From assembly GCA_017447625.1 (NCBI GenBank), contig JAFSNB010000018.1:1-39578 (forward strand): DNA of 39,578 bases, given 5' to 3'. The stretch is from Bacteroidaceae bacterium. Lineage in GTDB: Bacteria; Bacteroidota; Bacteroidia; Bacteroidales; Bacteroidaceae. Under the pieces are notes generated by a model, which made no database searches, was not told where the DNA came from, and saw only the letters and a list, made by a program, of their open reading frames with translations. The position numbers and the translations under genes were made by a program. Below, in pieces: positions 16,317 through 24,237 of this stretch (its first letter is position 1; every line of letters starts with the position of its first letter).

Positions 16317-19300
16317 ATGAAACACACTTTTACCTTATTGGCTGCTATGTTCGCAATCGCCATTGGAGCGAACGCGCAGGAGTGGATTGAAGTGACAGAT
16401 TTGTTTGTCACTAACCCTAATTTCGACGGTAACGCCAACGGATGGACAGTCAACTACAGTGGCTCCACCTCTCAGAACTATGGTTATCAGAGCTCAAACT
16501 ACTGGAGCTTTGACAACCAGACATACGAATATATCCAGATTTCACAGTTTGCTGAGACTTGGAGCGGCAGTTCACGTAGCTTGGGCAACGGCTCAATATA
16601 CCAGGAGATAGAAGATACTCCGTCGGGTAAGTATCGTCTGGAGGTTGATGCTATTGCTGTTGACCAGAACGGAGGACAAAATCCTGTAACGGGTGCTCTG
16701 CTCTTTATCTCCAACGGTTCGCGCGACGAGACCGTCGAGATGGCCACAGACAACAACAAGCCCAAGCACTTCTCTGTGGAGTTCACGACAAGCTTGAAAA
16801 AGATTATCATCGGCATCCGCACAGAGAATACCACTGCAAATTGGATAGCCTTTGACAACGTTCACCTCTACTGGTACGGTACGGAGACAAAAGCTACAGG
16901 CCTCACAGTCAGTCCGAACAAAACGACGATAGGCTACGGCGAAAGCGCTCAGTTGTCTTGCACGTTCCGTCCGAGCACCACCACATTCAAGACTGTAGAA
17001 TGGATAAGCGAAGACGAAAGCATTGTTACTGTTGACAAAAATGGCCTTATTACAGGTGTAGGAGTAGGAACAGCCAAAATAACCTGCAAGACCACAGGCG
17101 GCTCTAACAACCTCTCCGCCACTTGCAATGTGACTGTGGAACGCAATTATGCTACTGCAGAACAGATTGTGATTAACGAGGTGCAGCAGGCTAATGTGGA
17201 TATGTTCATCGACCCGTCGTTCAATTTCGGCGGATGGGTGGAAATCTTCAATCCGACAGACCGCACAGCGTCTCTCGGCGGTTTTTATGTCAGTGACGAC
17301 CCCAATAATCTGACGAAGGCACGAATTAATCTCCTTGCCGGAGCTCTCCCTGCACACGGATATTGCACTCTGTGGATGGACCACTATTCCCGCTGGGCTC
17401 CGCTCATGCTCGACATGAAGATGGACTGCGACGGCGGAACTCTTTATATCTCCGATCCCGACGGACAGCTGATAACACAGTTCACTTATCCCGAAGCCAT
17501 CAGCCGCACATCGTACGCCCGCAAGACTGACGGCGGCGAAGAGTGGGGATATACGGACAAACCGACGCCTGGCGCCTCGAACAACAGTTCAACGTTCGCT
17601 GCTGGCCGTCTCACGGCTCCCGTAATCAACCAAGATGGAGGAATGTACGATGAGGGAACGGTGCTTACGGCTTCCGTAAGTCTGCCTCCTGGAGCAACCC
17701 TGCGTTATACCTTAGACGGCTCTACGCCGACATTGGAGAACGGTATGACTAGTGGCGACGGTAGGTTTGAAATCAGCCAGACCACAGTTCTGCGTCTGCG
17801 TCTGTTCAAGGACGGAATGTTGTCAAGTCCGGTAACTACACGCTCGTTCATATACCGCAATAAGAACTACACTCTGCCGATTGTCTCTATTGTGACAGCC
17901 GACGAGAACATCAACGGCGCAGATTACGGCATCTTCGTGCGCGGTAACGGCAACGGTCGTCCCGGCAACGGACAGAGCGGTGCCTGTAACTGGAACTGCG
18001 ACTGGGAGCGTCCCATCAACTTTGAGTATTTTACAGCTGACGGTCGTGCCGCCTTCAATATGGAGCTGGGTATGGAATCTGCCGGCGGATGGAGCCGAGC
18101 CTGGACTCCTCACTCCAGCAACCTCAAGGCCAGCAAACGCTACGAGGGTCTGAACGAGATGAACTACCCCTTCTTCGCAGACCGCCCACTTTTGCGCCAG
18201 AAATCACTGAAACTGCGCAACGGCGGTAACGACAACAGCGGCGGACGCATCAAGGACGCTGCCATTCAGCAGGTGGTGCGCAGCAGCGGCCTCTATCTGG
18301 AGACACAGGGCTGGAGCCCGGTTCATGAGTTCATCAACGGCAAATATATCGGTGTGCTGAACCTGCGCGAGCCGAACAACAAGAGTTATGGCTATGCAGT
18401 ATATGGTCTCGACACCGATAACATGGATCAGTGGAAGATGTCTCCCGACAGCGGCTATGTGCAGCAGGCTGGCACCAAGGAAGCTTGGGATCAGCTGATG
18501 GAGCTGTCTGAAAGTGCTTCTGACGAGTCGAGCTACGAGCAGATAAAGCAGCTCATTGACATCGAGGAGTATATTAACTATATGGCTGTTGAACTTTACA
18601 TCGGCGGCAGCGACTGGCCTCAGAACAATATCAAGGCGTTCCGCGACCGCGATGGCGGACGTTTCCGCTTCATCCTGTTTGATACGGACGGCGCTCTCTC
18701 TGACAGCAACCCATTCACAAGATTCGCCGATAAGCAGTATTATACATTCGACCAACTTTACGGCGTCTCTGACCTATATCCGTCGGGACGCATCTCGGCA
18801 GAGATTGAATTTGTCACGCTCTTCCTCAATCTTTTGAACAACGAGGAGTTCCAGAAACAGTTCATCGATCAGTACTGCATCGCTGTGGGCAGCGTATTTG
18901 AGCCAACGAGAGCCGCTAAGGTAATCAATGAGATGAAGGACTACGTGAGTGCCGGTCTGTCTCTTGAAGGGATGTCCCCACGTACGGCCGATGACGTGAA
19001 GAATTCCTTCTCTAACTCGCGCCAGACCCGATTCATTGAATATATGCGCTCTTATCTCAACAGCAACTATGGCTTCTACGGAAATGGTCAGTTAGTCGGC
19101 CTCAGTTCGGACAACGACCTCGCGCGCATATACATTAATAATATGCCAGTACCCACAGGCGAGTTCTCCGGCCGCCTCTTTGCTCCCATTACGGTCAAAG
19201 CTGTGGCTCCTGCAGGAATGAAGTTCATAGGTTGGACTGGTCAGGGTGTAACCTCTGGCAAGAGTCTCTTTGACAAGGGAGACGAGTGGCTTTACTACGA

Positions 19301-20567
19301 CAAAGGTTCGCTGGATGGAGAGAACTGGAAAGAAGTGTCTTATGACGAATCGGAGTGGGAGAGCGGTAACGCACCACTTGGCTACTTCACTTCGGATGCC
19401 AGTAACGGGCGAGGCTACCAGACGTTCCTCGACTACGGCGGCGACAGCCAGCACAAGTATCCTACATACTACTTCCGCAAGGAGATTAACTTGGAGAATG
19501 CTAAGTCCTCCAGCGTTTATTCTCTCGACTGGGTGGCAGACGACGGCTTCGTGGTTTATGTCAATGGTTCTGAGGGCGGACGCTATCTGATGAGCAAGAC
19601 AGCAAATCCGACATTCAGCTCATACGCAGACACTTATGCCAACGCCAACCCGGAGAGCGGAACCATAGAACTTGACTCCAGACTCTTCCATAATGGCACG
19701 AATGTAATTGCTGTTGAGGTCCATAACAACAACGCCACCAGCACCGATATCTACTGGGATGCAGCCTTGAGAGTCAGCACCGAGAGTGAGGGCGACCTTA
19801 TCTCCACTGAGCCCGAACTGACACTTCCAGAAGACGGAAATGTCACGCTTGTGGCCACATACGAGCCGCTCGACGCAACGGAACTGGCACAGTCCAACGT
19901 TCATCCGATAATGATTAACGAAGTGAGTGCTGCTAATGACATCTACATCAATGATTATCAGAAGAAAGCAGACTGCTTCGAACTGTATAACACTACGGAC
20001 GAGGATATCGATATCGCCGGAATGTACCTCAGCGATAAGATTACAAACCCGAAGAAGATGCAGGTGGTTGCCGCGTCAAAGGGTGCATACTCTACCGTTG
20101 TTCCTGCTCATGGATATCTCATAGTATGGGCGGACAAGAAGGCAAGCCTGACCCAGCTGCACGCCTCGTTCAAACTGGATGCAGACAGCGGCTGCGTTAT
20201 GATTACGGCAGCTGACGAGTCGTGGGCCGATACGCTAATCTACTGCAAGCACAGCGCACAGCAGACAGTTGGCCTCTATCCCGACGGCGGCTCTGTAGCT
20301 TATGTATTTGAGCAGCCTACTATAGGACAGACCAACCAGTTCAGTATGTACGCAACCTTCTGGGACGAGCCTAAGTATTTAGACATTCACGACGGTTTGT
20401 TCTGTTTGCCTGCAACTGATGACGAGGATGTGGTTGAAATCCTGAATAGCGCTTCACCCGCCACTCCAGTCTATGATTCCGCAGGACGGAAAGTCGCCAC
20501 ACGCGCAACATTCAACACTCTCCCGCGCGGAATTTACATCATAAAGGGACAAAAGATTCTGAAATGA
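16317..20567 (+). CDS. Large secreted multidomain CotH-kinase-like surface protein
   Basis: This 1416-residue protein has a signal peptide (MKHTFTLLAAMFAIAIGANA). Domains in order: a beta-sandwich, perhaps carbohydrate-binding (about 28-190); a BIG2 Ig-like domain (about 193-276); a lamin-tail domain (about 283-400, IVINEV...GGWVEIFNPT); and a chitobiase-C/Fn3-like domain (433-515, ATLRYTLDGSTPT). A CotH domain follows (about 520-880, with SDWPQNNIKAFRDRDGGRFR and FDTDG at 788-792). After it come a WxG-type bacterial repeat-like segment, a second beta-sandwich (about 1010-1160, YYFRKEI...VYVNG) and a second lamin-tail domain (about 1205-1310). The protein ends in a sorting-like tail (PVYDSAGRKVA...LPRGIYIIKGQKILK). 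CotH proteins are atypical protein kinases. The tail resembles truncated type IX secretion sorting domains, suggesting surface display. Its stop codon overlaps the next start (ATGA). Confidence 0.85.
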   Translation: MKHTFTLLAAMFAIAIGANAQEWIEVTDLFVTNPNFDGNANGWTVNYSGSTSQNYGYQSSNYWSFDNQTYEYIQISQFAETWSGSSRSLGNGSIYQEIEDTPSGKYRLEVDAIAVDQNGGQNPVTGALLFISNGSRDETVEMATDNNKPKHFSVEFTTSLKKIIIGIRTENTTANWIAFDNVHLYWYGTETKATGLTVSPNKTTIGYGESAQLSCTFRPSTTTFKTVEWISEDESIVTVDKNGLITGVGVGTAKITCKTTGGSNNLSATCNVTVERNYATAEQIVINEVQQANVDMFIDPSFNFGGWVEIFNPTDRTASLGGFYVSDDPNNLTKARINLLAGALPAHGYCTLWMDHYSRWAPLMLDMKMDCDGGTLYISDPDGQLITQFTYPEAISRTSYARKTDGGEEWGYTDKPTPGASNNSSTFAAGRLTAPVINQDGGMYDEGTVLTASVSLPPGATLRYTLDGSTPTLENGMTSGDGRFEISQTTVLRLRLFKDGMLSSPVTTRSFIYRNKNYTLPIVSIVTADENINGADYGIFVRGNGNGRPGNGQSGACNWNCDWERPINFEYFTADGRAAFNMELGMESAGGWSRAWTPHSSNLKASKRYEGLNEMNYPFFADRPLLRQKSLKLRNGGNDNSGGRIKDAAIQQVVRSSGLYLETQGWSPVHEFINGKYIGVLNLREPNNKSYGYAVYGLDTDNMDQWKMSPDSGYVQQAGTKEAWDQLMELSESASDESSYEQIKQLIDIEEYINYMAVELYIGGSDWPQNNIKAFRDRDGGRFRFILFDTDGALSDSNPFTRFADKQYYTFDQLYGVSDLYPSGRISAEIEFVTLFLNLLNNEEFQKQFIDQYCIAVGSVFEPTRAAKVINEMKDYVSAGLSLEGMSPRTADDVKNSFSNSRQTRFIEYMRSYLNSNYGFYGNGQLVGLSSDNDLARIYINNMPVPTGEFSGRLFAPITVKAVAPAGMKFIGWTGQGVTSGKSLFDKGDEWLYYDKGSLDGENWKEVSYDESEWESGNAPLGYFTSDASNGRGYQTFLDYGGDSQHKYPTYYFRKEINLENAKSSSVYSLDWVADDGFVVYVNGSEGGRYLMSKTANPTFSSYADTYANANPESGTIELDSRLFHNGTNVIAVEVHNNNATSTDIYWDAALRVSTESEGDLISTEPELTLPEDGNVTLVATYEPLDATELAQSNVHPIMINEVSAANDIYINDYQKKADCFELYNTTDEDIDIAGMYLSDKITNPKKMQVVAASKGAYSTVVPAHGYLIVWADKKASLTQLHASFKLDADSGCVMITAADESWADTLIYCKHSAQQTVGLYPDGGSVAYVFEQPTIGQTNQFSMYATFWDEPKYLDIHDGLFCLPATDDEDVVEILNSASPATPVYDSAGRKVATRATFNTLPRGIYIIKGQKILK

Positions 20568-21160
20568 AGAAAATAATCTATATACACGGATTTGCGAGTA
20601 GCGGTGCCTCTGGTACCGCTACGAACATGCGTAATTCTCTATATCCCGAGGGCGTTGTGGTTCATTCACCGGATATTCCCGTGATGCCAGCTGATGCAAT
20701 TGCCTTTCTGCGCCAGTATATAGCCGACGAACAGCCTGACCTTATCATCGGTACCTCGATGGGAGGTTTTTATACCGAGTTGCAGTACGGATACAAACGC
20801 ATCCTCGTCAATCCCTCTTTCCAGATGGCGCGTCTGCTCACCTTCCGCGGGATGGGGAACTATGACTTTCACAACAAACGAGAAGACGGAGCCAAGACGT
20901 TCAAGGTGGATAAGGAGATGATTGCCCAGTTCCGTGAGCTGGAGAAGCAGAGCTTCAAGGGCGTTACTCCCGAGGAACGCGAACGGGTATATGGTCTCTT
21001 TGGCATACACGACAAGACTGTCAACTGCCAGGATATATATAAGAAGCATTATGGCGATGCACATTTTGCTACCTTCGATGGCGAGCACCGTCTCAACGAC
21101 ATAATCTTAAAAACTACGGTTCTGCCTCTTGCCAGAACTCTTCTTGACCTGAACAAATGA
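20564..21160 (+). CDS. YqiA-like alpha/beta-hydrolase (UPF0227 esterase)
   Basis: The 198-residue protein belongs to the compact YqiA/UPF0227 alpha/beta hydrolases. It shows IIYIHGFASSG at the start (oxyanion region), the nucleophile elbow GTSMGG with Ser65, and GIHDKTV and DGEHRLND supplying the likely acid and His of the triad. E. coli YqiA is an esterase acting on short acyl or CoA esters; the in vivo substrate is unclear. No signal peptide is seen, so it is cytoplasmic. It is coupled at both ends by 4-base overlaps with the CotH gene and the following transferase-like gene. Confidence 0.85.
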   Translation: MKKIIYIHGFASSGASGTATNMRNSLYPEGVVVHSPDIPVMPADAIAFLRQYIADEQPDLIIGTSMGGFYTELQYGYKRILVNPSFQMARLLTFRGMGNYDFHNKREDGAKTFKVDKEMIAQFRELEKQSFKGVTPEERERVYGLFGIHDKTVNCQDIYKKHYGDAHFATFDGEHRLNDIILKTTVLPLARTLLDLNK

Positions 21161-21987
21161 CACGAGCTATATCCTGGAAAACGCTGCAATTGCTGATTCT
21201 CCTGCTGGAGGTCCTGCTGATGACTGTTGTTAGCAGCCTTCTGGCTCGTTGGCTCTTGCCGCCGCTATCCAGTATGTATCTGACCAGGTTCCTTGTGCTT
21301 TTGGCTCTCATCTATTCTGTAGTCCAGCTGCAAATCGGCACAAAACTTACTTGTGATAAGCCGCACGTTGTGTTCCATCACTCTATCCTGACGGTAATCT
21401 GGTTCGTGATCCTCTCCCAGCTGTTGCTGTGGATAACACAGACTCACATCGGAACCTCGCTGTTCTTCCTTCTGACCTATGGTATTCTGCTGATACTGAT
21501 TCCTTCGGAGAGACTTCTGCTGATGAGATTTCTCGGAGCAGAGCCTGAATCAGCCCCGATAGCGCCTACAACCGTCGTAGTTCTCCCAACCGCAGACGTC
21601 CTCCCCCCCACGGGGGGAGTTAGAGAGGGGCTAGATCGTTGGTCTTCCATCTACAAGCGTACAACAGATATTCTCATAGCTTTAACGGTCCTACTCACGT
21701 TTTTCCCTATCATATATCTGTTTGTTGCCATATATACGAAAGCAGCCCGCAAGGGGCCGGTGATAATCAAAGGCAGTAACCACCGCCTGCAGTTCCGGGC
21801 TATCAGTCAGCCGGCTCTGCGACGGATGCCGCAGGTCATAAACCTGCTGTCCGGAAAGCTCTCCTTTGTCGGACCAGGTGAAAATACCTGCATAAGAATA
21901 GAGGATGAGGCTTGGTATTGGAGCGAGTGGAATACAACATTTGACCTGTTTCTCACCTTGAAATCGTTGTGCAAATGCCCCCTGTAA
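21157..21987 (+). CDS. Degenerate bacterial sugar transferase (phosphoglycosyl-transferase-like membrane protein)
   Basis: The 276-residue protein has about four N-terminal membrane helices (residues about 8-120). After a linker carrying a C/G palindromic repeat comes a C-terminal part resembling initiating sugar transferases of the WcaJ/PglC class. KRTTDILIALTVLLTFFPIIY with KGPVIIK matches the re-entrant helix region, and MPQVINLLSGKLSFVGP matches the usual DELPQLxNVLxGxMSxVGPRP. The catalytic Asp-Glu dyad of that motif is replaced by RRM, the KFRTM and TxxGxxLR segments are missing (roughly 35-40 residues), and the RP after VGP is absent. It is probably not a working phosphoglycosyl transferase; it may be a decayed gene or a repurposed membrane partner. 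The start overlaps the esterase stop by 4 bases. Confidence 0.6.
   Translation: MTRAISWKTLQLLILLLEVLLMTVVSSLLARWLLPPLSSMYLTRFLVLLALIYSVVQLQIGTKLTCDKPHVVFHHSILTVIWFVILSQLLLWITQTHIGTSLFFLLTYGILLILIPSERLLLMRFLGAEPESAPIAPTTVVVLPTADVLPPTGGVREGLDRWSSIYKRTTDILIALTVLLTFFPIIYLFVAIYTKAARKGPVIIKGSNHRLQFRAISQPALRRMPQVINLLSGKLSFVGPGENTCIRIEDEAWYWSEWNTTFDLFLTLKSLCKCPL
21601..21633. repeat. C/G-rich palindromic element inside the transferase-like gene
   Basis: CTCCCCCC-CAC-GGGGGGAG is a perfect palindrome (21601-21619), followed by GAGAGGGGCT. It shares both blocks with the element at 9544-9572. It is translated in frame as LPPTGGVREGL in the linker between membrane and catalytic-like parts. Confidence 0.8.
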
Positions 21988-22041
21988 ATATAAAAAGAGT
22001 TAAATTTTTCAAAAGATTAGTTCTATTCTATATAAAAGTAT

Positions 22042-22049
22042 TACCTTTG
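22042..22049 (+). promoter_or_regulatory. sigma-ABfr -7 element for the YjbH-like gene
   Basis: TACCTTTG followed by CCC, about 84 bases before the ATG at 22133. Confidence 0.7.
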
Positions 22050-22132
22050 CCCTAAATTTTGAAGCACTAGGGTGTAAGCAGCGGCTAATGCCCATAAAAT
22101 AACTACAAATTAAACACATAATCCAAAGGGAA

Positions 22133-23362
22133 ATGAATATCAAAACTGCCATCGTAGGCTTAGCTCTAACTTGCTTTAGCACAGCAGCTTGGGCGCAAGA
22201 AGATGCAGCGGCAGACCTCCTGAAGGATGAAGGTTTTGAAGACATTAGGATTAAGATTGTGGCGGACACTGTCTTCGCCTCTATAGAGAACCACTCTTAC
22301 AGAGGAACGTTCAGAGGCGCAGCCACAGCCATAAAACAAATGGAAAGGAGTTGTCCGGATGCGAAACAATTCGAATTGCTCCTCACAGAATATAAAATGC
22401 CACAGCTCGTCGTCCACGCCCTCAAGCGTGAGGGAATATGGGACGTGAGAGTGGATCGCGAGATGCGAATGGTTCAGGAACGTCTTAAAGACGAGGAGCC
22501 CAAGCGCAAATCTACAGGTAAGATTGATTTGACCTTCTACCCGATGATAAGCCTTGACAACCACTATCTTGACCATCTGTTCGACTACAACATCCGCATC
22601 GCCCCCACCGTCGGAATGAACCTTTGGAAAGGCGGGCGACTCACACTTCAGGCCATAATCCCCATTGTTTATCGGCTCACGGACAGAACCAGTGAGCAGC
22701 GATATATTCAGTTTGGGGTGAATGACATTGAGCAGCAGATTGTGAGCAGCAAACGTTGGTACGTCAGCGCCGCATTGGGATTCTTCAGGTACAACCGCGT
22801 TGGTGCGCAGGCAAAGGTTGAGTTTCACGCTACCCGGAACCTGGACTTCAGAATAAACGGAGGCATCACCGGTTATCAGGGATTTACAAGAGTCATCAAG
22901 AACAGATACTTCGCGGCCCAATACAAGATAACGAAATTGGACCAGTGGAACCTTCTCGCTACAGCGGACTACTACGAGCCCTACACCAAGTTGCAGTTTG
23001 AGCTGCAAGGCGGACGGTGGATGTTCGGAGACTACGGAGTTCGACTCGACATTACCCGCCATTTCGGAGAGTATGCCATAGGAATCTACGGCGCCCTCCA
23101 CGAGGGTAAACAAAAGAACGTAGGATTTCACTTCGCTATCCCGATGGGGGGTAAGAGACAAAAACGAAACGGATTCGTCCGTGTGCGACTGCCTGAATAC
23201 TACAGTATGGAGTACTACATGGAGAATAATAGTGACTTCGCCTTCAAGAGCATGGGAGAAAAGCCCATCACCCGACCGGACGAGCACTACTCCGCACACC
23301 TCTGGGAACCGGCGTTTGTGGAAGAATACGTAAAGAGAATATTAAACGGGACCTTCAAGTAA
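22133..23362 (+). CDS. YjbH-like outer-membrane protein (exopolysaccharide-associated)
   Basis: The 409-residue protein starts with a signal peptide (MNIKTAIVGLALTCFSTAAWAQ). A short periplasmic alpha/beta region (about 25-120, with ADLLKDEGFEDIRIKI and VVHALKREGIWDVRV) precedes a barrel-like region of alternating residues from about 130. The segment RWMFGDYGVRLDITRHFGEYAIGIYG fits the YjbH family, whose E. coli member is encoded in the yjbEFGH exopolysaccharide operon. No polysaccharide polymerase or Wza/Wzc gene is nearby. It follows the transferase-like gene but has its own promoter, and precedes a small lipoprotein by 64 bases. The family call is by motif, so only fair confidence. Confidence 0.6.
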   Translation: MNIKTAIVGLALTCFSTAAWAQEDAAADLLKDEGFEDIRIKIVADTVFASIENHSYRGTFRGAATAIKQMERSCPDAKQFELLLTEYKMPQLVVHALKREGIWDVRVDREMRMVQERLKDEEPKRKSTGKIDLTFYPMISLDNHYLDHLFDYNIRIAPTVGMNLWKGGRLTLQAIIPIVYRLTDRTSEQRYIQFGVNDIEQQIVSSKRWYVSAALGFFRYNRVGAQAKVEFHATRNLDFRINGGITGYQGFTRVIKNRYFAAQYKITKLDQWNLLATADYYEPYTKLQFELQGGRWMFGDYGVRLDITRHFGEYAIGIYGALHEGKQKNVGFHFAIPMGGKRQKRNGFVRVRLPEYYSMEYYMENNSDFAFKSMGEKPITRPDEHYSAHLWEPAFVEEYVKRILNGTFK

Positions 23363-23426
23363 GGAACCAAAAAATCTAAAGTAAGACAATTACATTAACC
23401 CAAATTTTAATTAAAATTTTTACAAA

Positions 23427-23963
23427 ATGAAAAAGTTTCTTTTAAGTGTAAGCATGCTTGCTGCAGTGATCACCGCTTGCGTGCTGACTTCATGCCAGGA
23501 TCAGGATCTTGACGACGTGGTACCTACCAGCTACACCGTACCTGTTGCTACCGCTGCTCAGACTGCAGCTGCAACCGCCGCAGGTTGCCAGTACCAGTAT
23601 CAGGTGAACGGCCAGACCGTTACTGCTGCTGAGTATCAGGCTGCTGCCCAGAACGTGACCAGCGACACTCAGTTCACCATCGCAGTTGTGGATACCGCTA
23701 CTGGTGCTGTCGTTTCTTCCAGCTCCTTCGTTCTGAAGCCCGTTACTGCTGACGAGCGTGCTGCAGGTCAGGCTCCTACCATCGTAAACAATGTCAACGG
23801 TAAGACCAATGAGGGTTACACCATCGTCGTTCCGACTGTTACAACTAATCCTACTACTGGTGAGGCTGTTGCCGGTCAGGGTCAGACTGTTGCTCCAGAA
23901 ATCAAGGTCGGTGATCAGACAATTGAGACTGTTCACAGTGGTGGCGGTGCTCAGCCGAAATAA
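23427..23963 (+). CDS. Small Ala/Thr/Val-rich lipoprotein of unknown function
   Basis: I do not recognise the family. The 178-residue protein has a lipoprotein signal with two candidate Cys residues; LTSC (Cys23) is the more likely lipobox and ITAC (Cys18) the alternative. The mature part is very low in aromatic residues and rich in Ala, Thr, Val and Gln. It has a stretch AATAAGCQYQYQVNG, predicted beta strands with Thr/Val alternation (TQFTIAVVDTATGAVVSSSS) and a glycine-rich tail (VHSGGGAQPK). Pairing with a YjbH-like protein and a terminator directly after it suggest a two-gene envelope unit. Confidence 0.65.
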   Translation: MKKFLLSVSMLAAVITACVLTSCQDQDLDDVVPTSYTVPVATAAQTAAATAAGCQYQYQVNGQTVTAAEYQAAAQNVTSDTQFTIAVVDTATGAVVSSSSFVLKPVTADERAAGQAPTIVNNVNGKTNEGYTIVVPTVTTNPTTGEAVAGQGQTVAPEIKVGDQTIETVHSGGGAQPK

Positions 23964-23997
23964 GCCCAAGCTTACACATTAATTATTAATAAGAATG

Positions 23998-24021
23998 GAT
24001 GCGTCTCGGATGAGGCGCATC
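23998..24021 (+). terminator. Terminator after the small lipoprotein gene
   Basis: GATGCGTCTC (23998-24007) pairs with GAGGCGCATC (24012-24021) with one G-T pair. It is followed by TTTCTT. Confidence 0.75.
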
Positions 24022-24137
24022 TTTCTTATTAATGCAATGCTTAATTCATAATTCTTAATTCATAAATGGGCTGCGCATAATGCTATTAATGCACACTTTC
24101 TGTATTTTTGTGCAATCGGAATTGATATAGAGCAAGA

Positions 24138-24168
24138 GATGTGCACAAAATGCAAATTATTGTGCATC
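24138..24168. promoter_or_regulatory. Imperfect inverted repeat upstream of the FadL-type gene (candidate operator)
   Basis: GATGTGCACAA at 24138-24148 and TTGTGCATC at 24160-24168 are near-mirror images, ending just before the -33-like TTTG at 24172. TGCACA or TGTGCA also occurs at 24089. The location suggests regulator binding; no regulator is identified. Confidence 0.35.
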
Positions 24169-24195
24169 TTGTTTGGCTGTTTTGGTTAATGACTT

Positions 24196-24203
24196 TACCT
24201 TTG
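24196..24203 (+). promoter_or_regulatory. sigma-ABfr promoter for the FadL-type gene
   Basis: TACCTTTG followed by CAT, with TTTG at 24172-24175 at the right distance (20 bases) for the -33 element. A second match, TATTTTTG, lies at 24103-24110. Confidence 0.75.
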
Positions 24204-24237
24204 CATCAGTTAATCATACATATTAACCAAAAAGCTT

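Noticed and set aside
22166-23299. 377-codon open frame on the minus strand opposite the YjbH-like gene
   Set aside because: Shadow of the plus-strand gene, which has promoter, signal peptide and family motifs; the antisense product has no recognisable domain.
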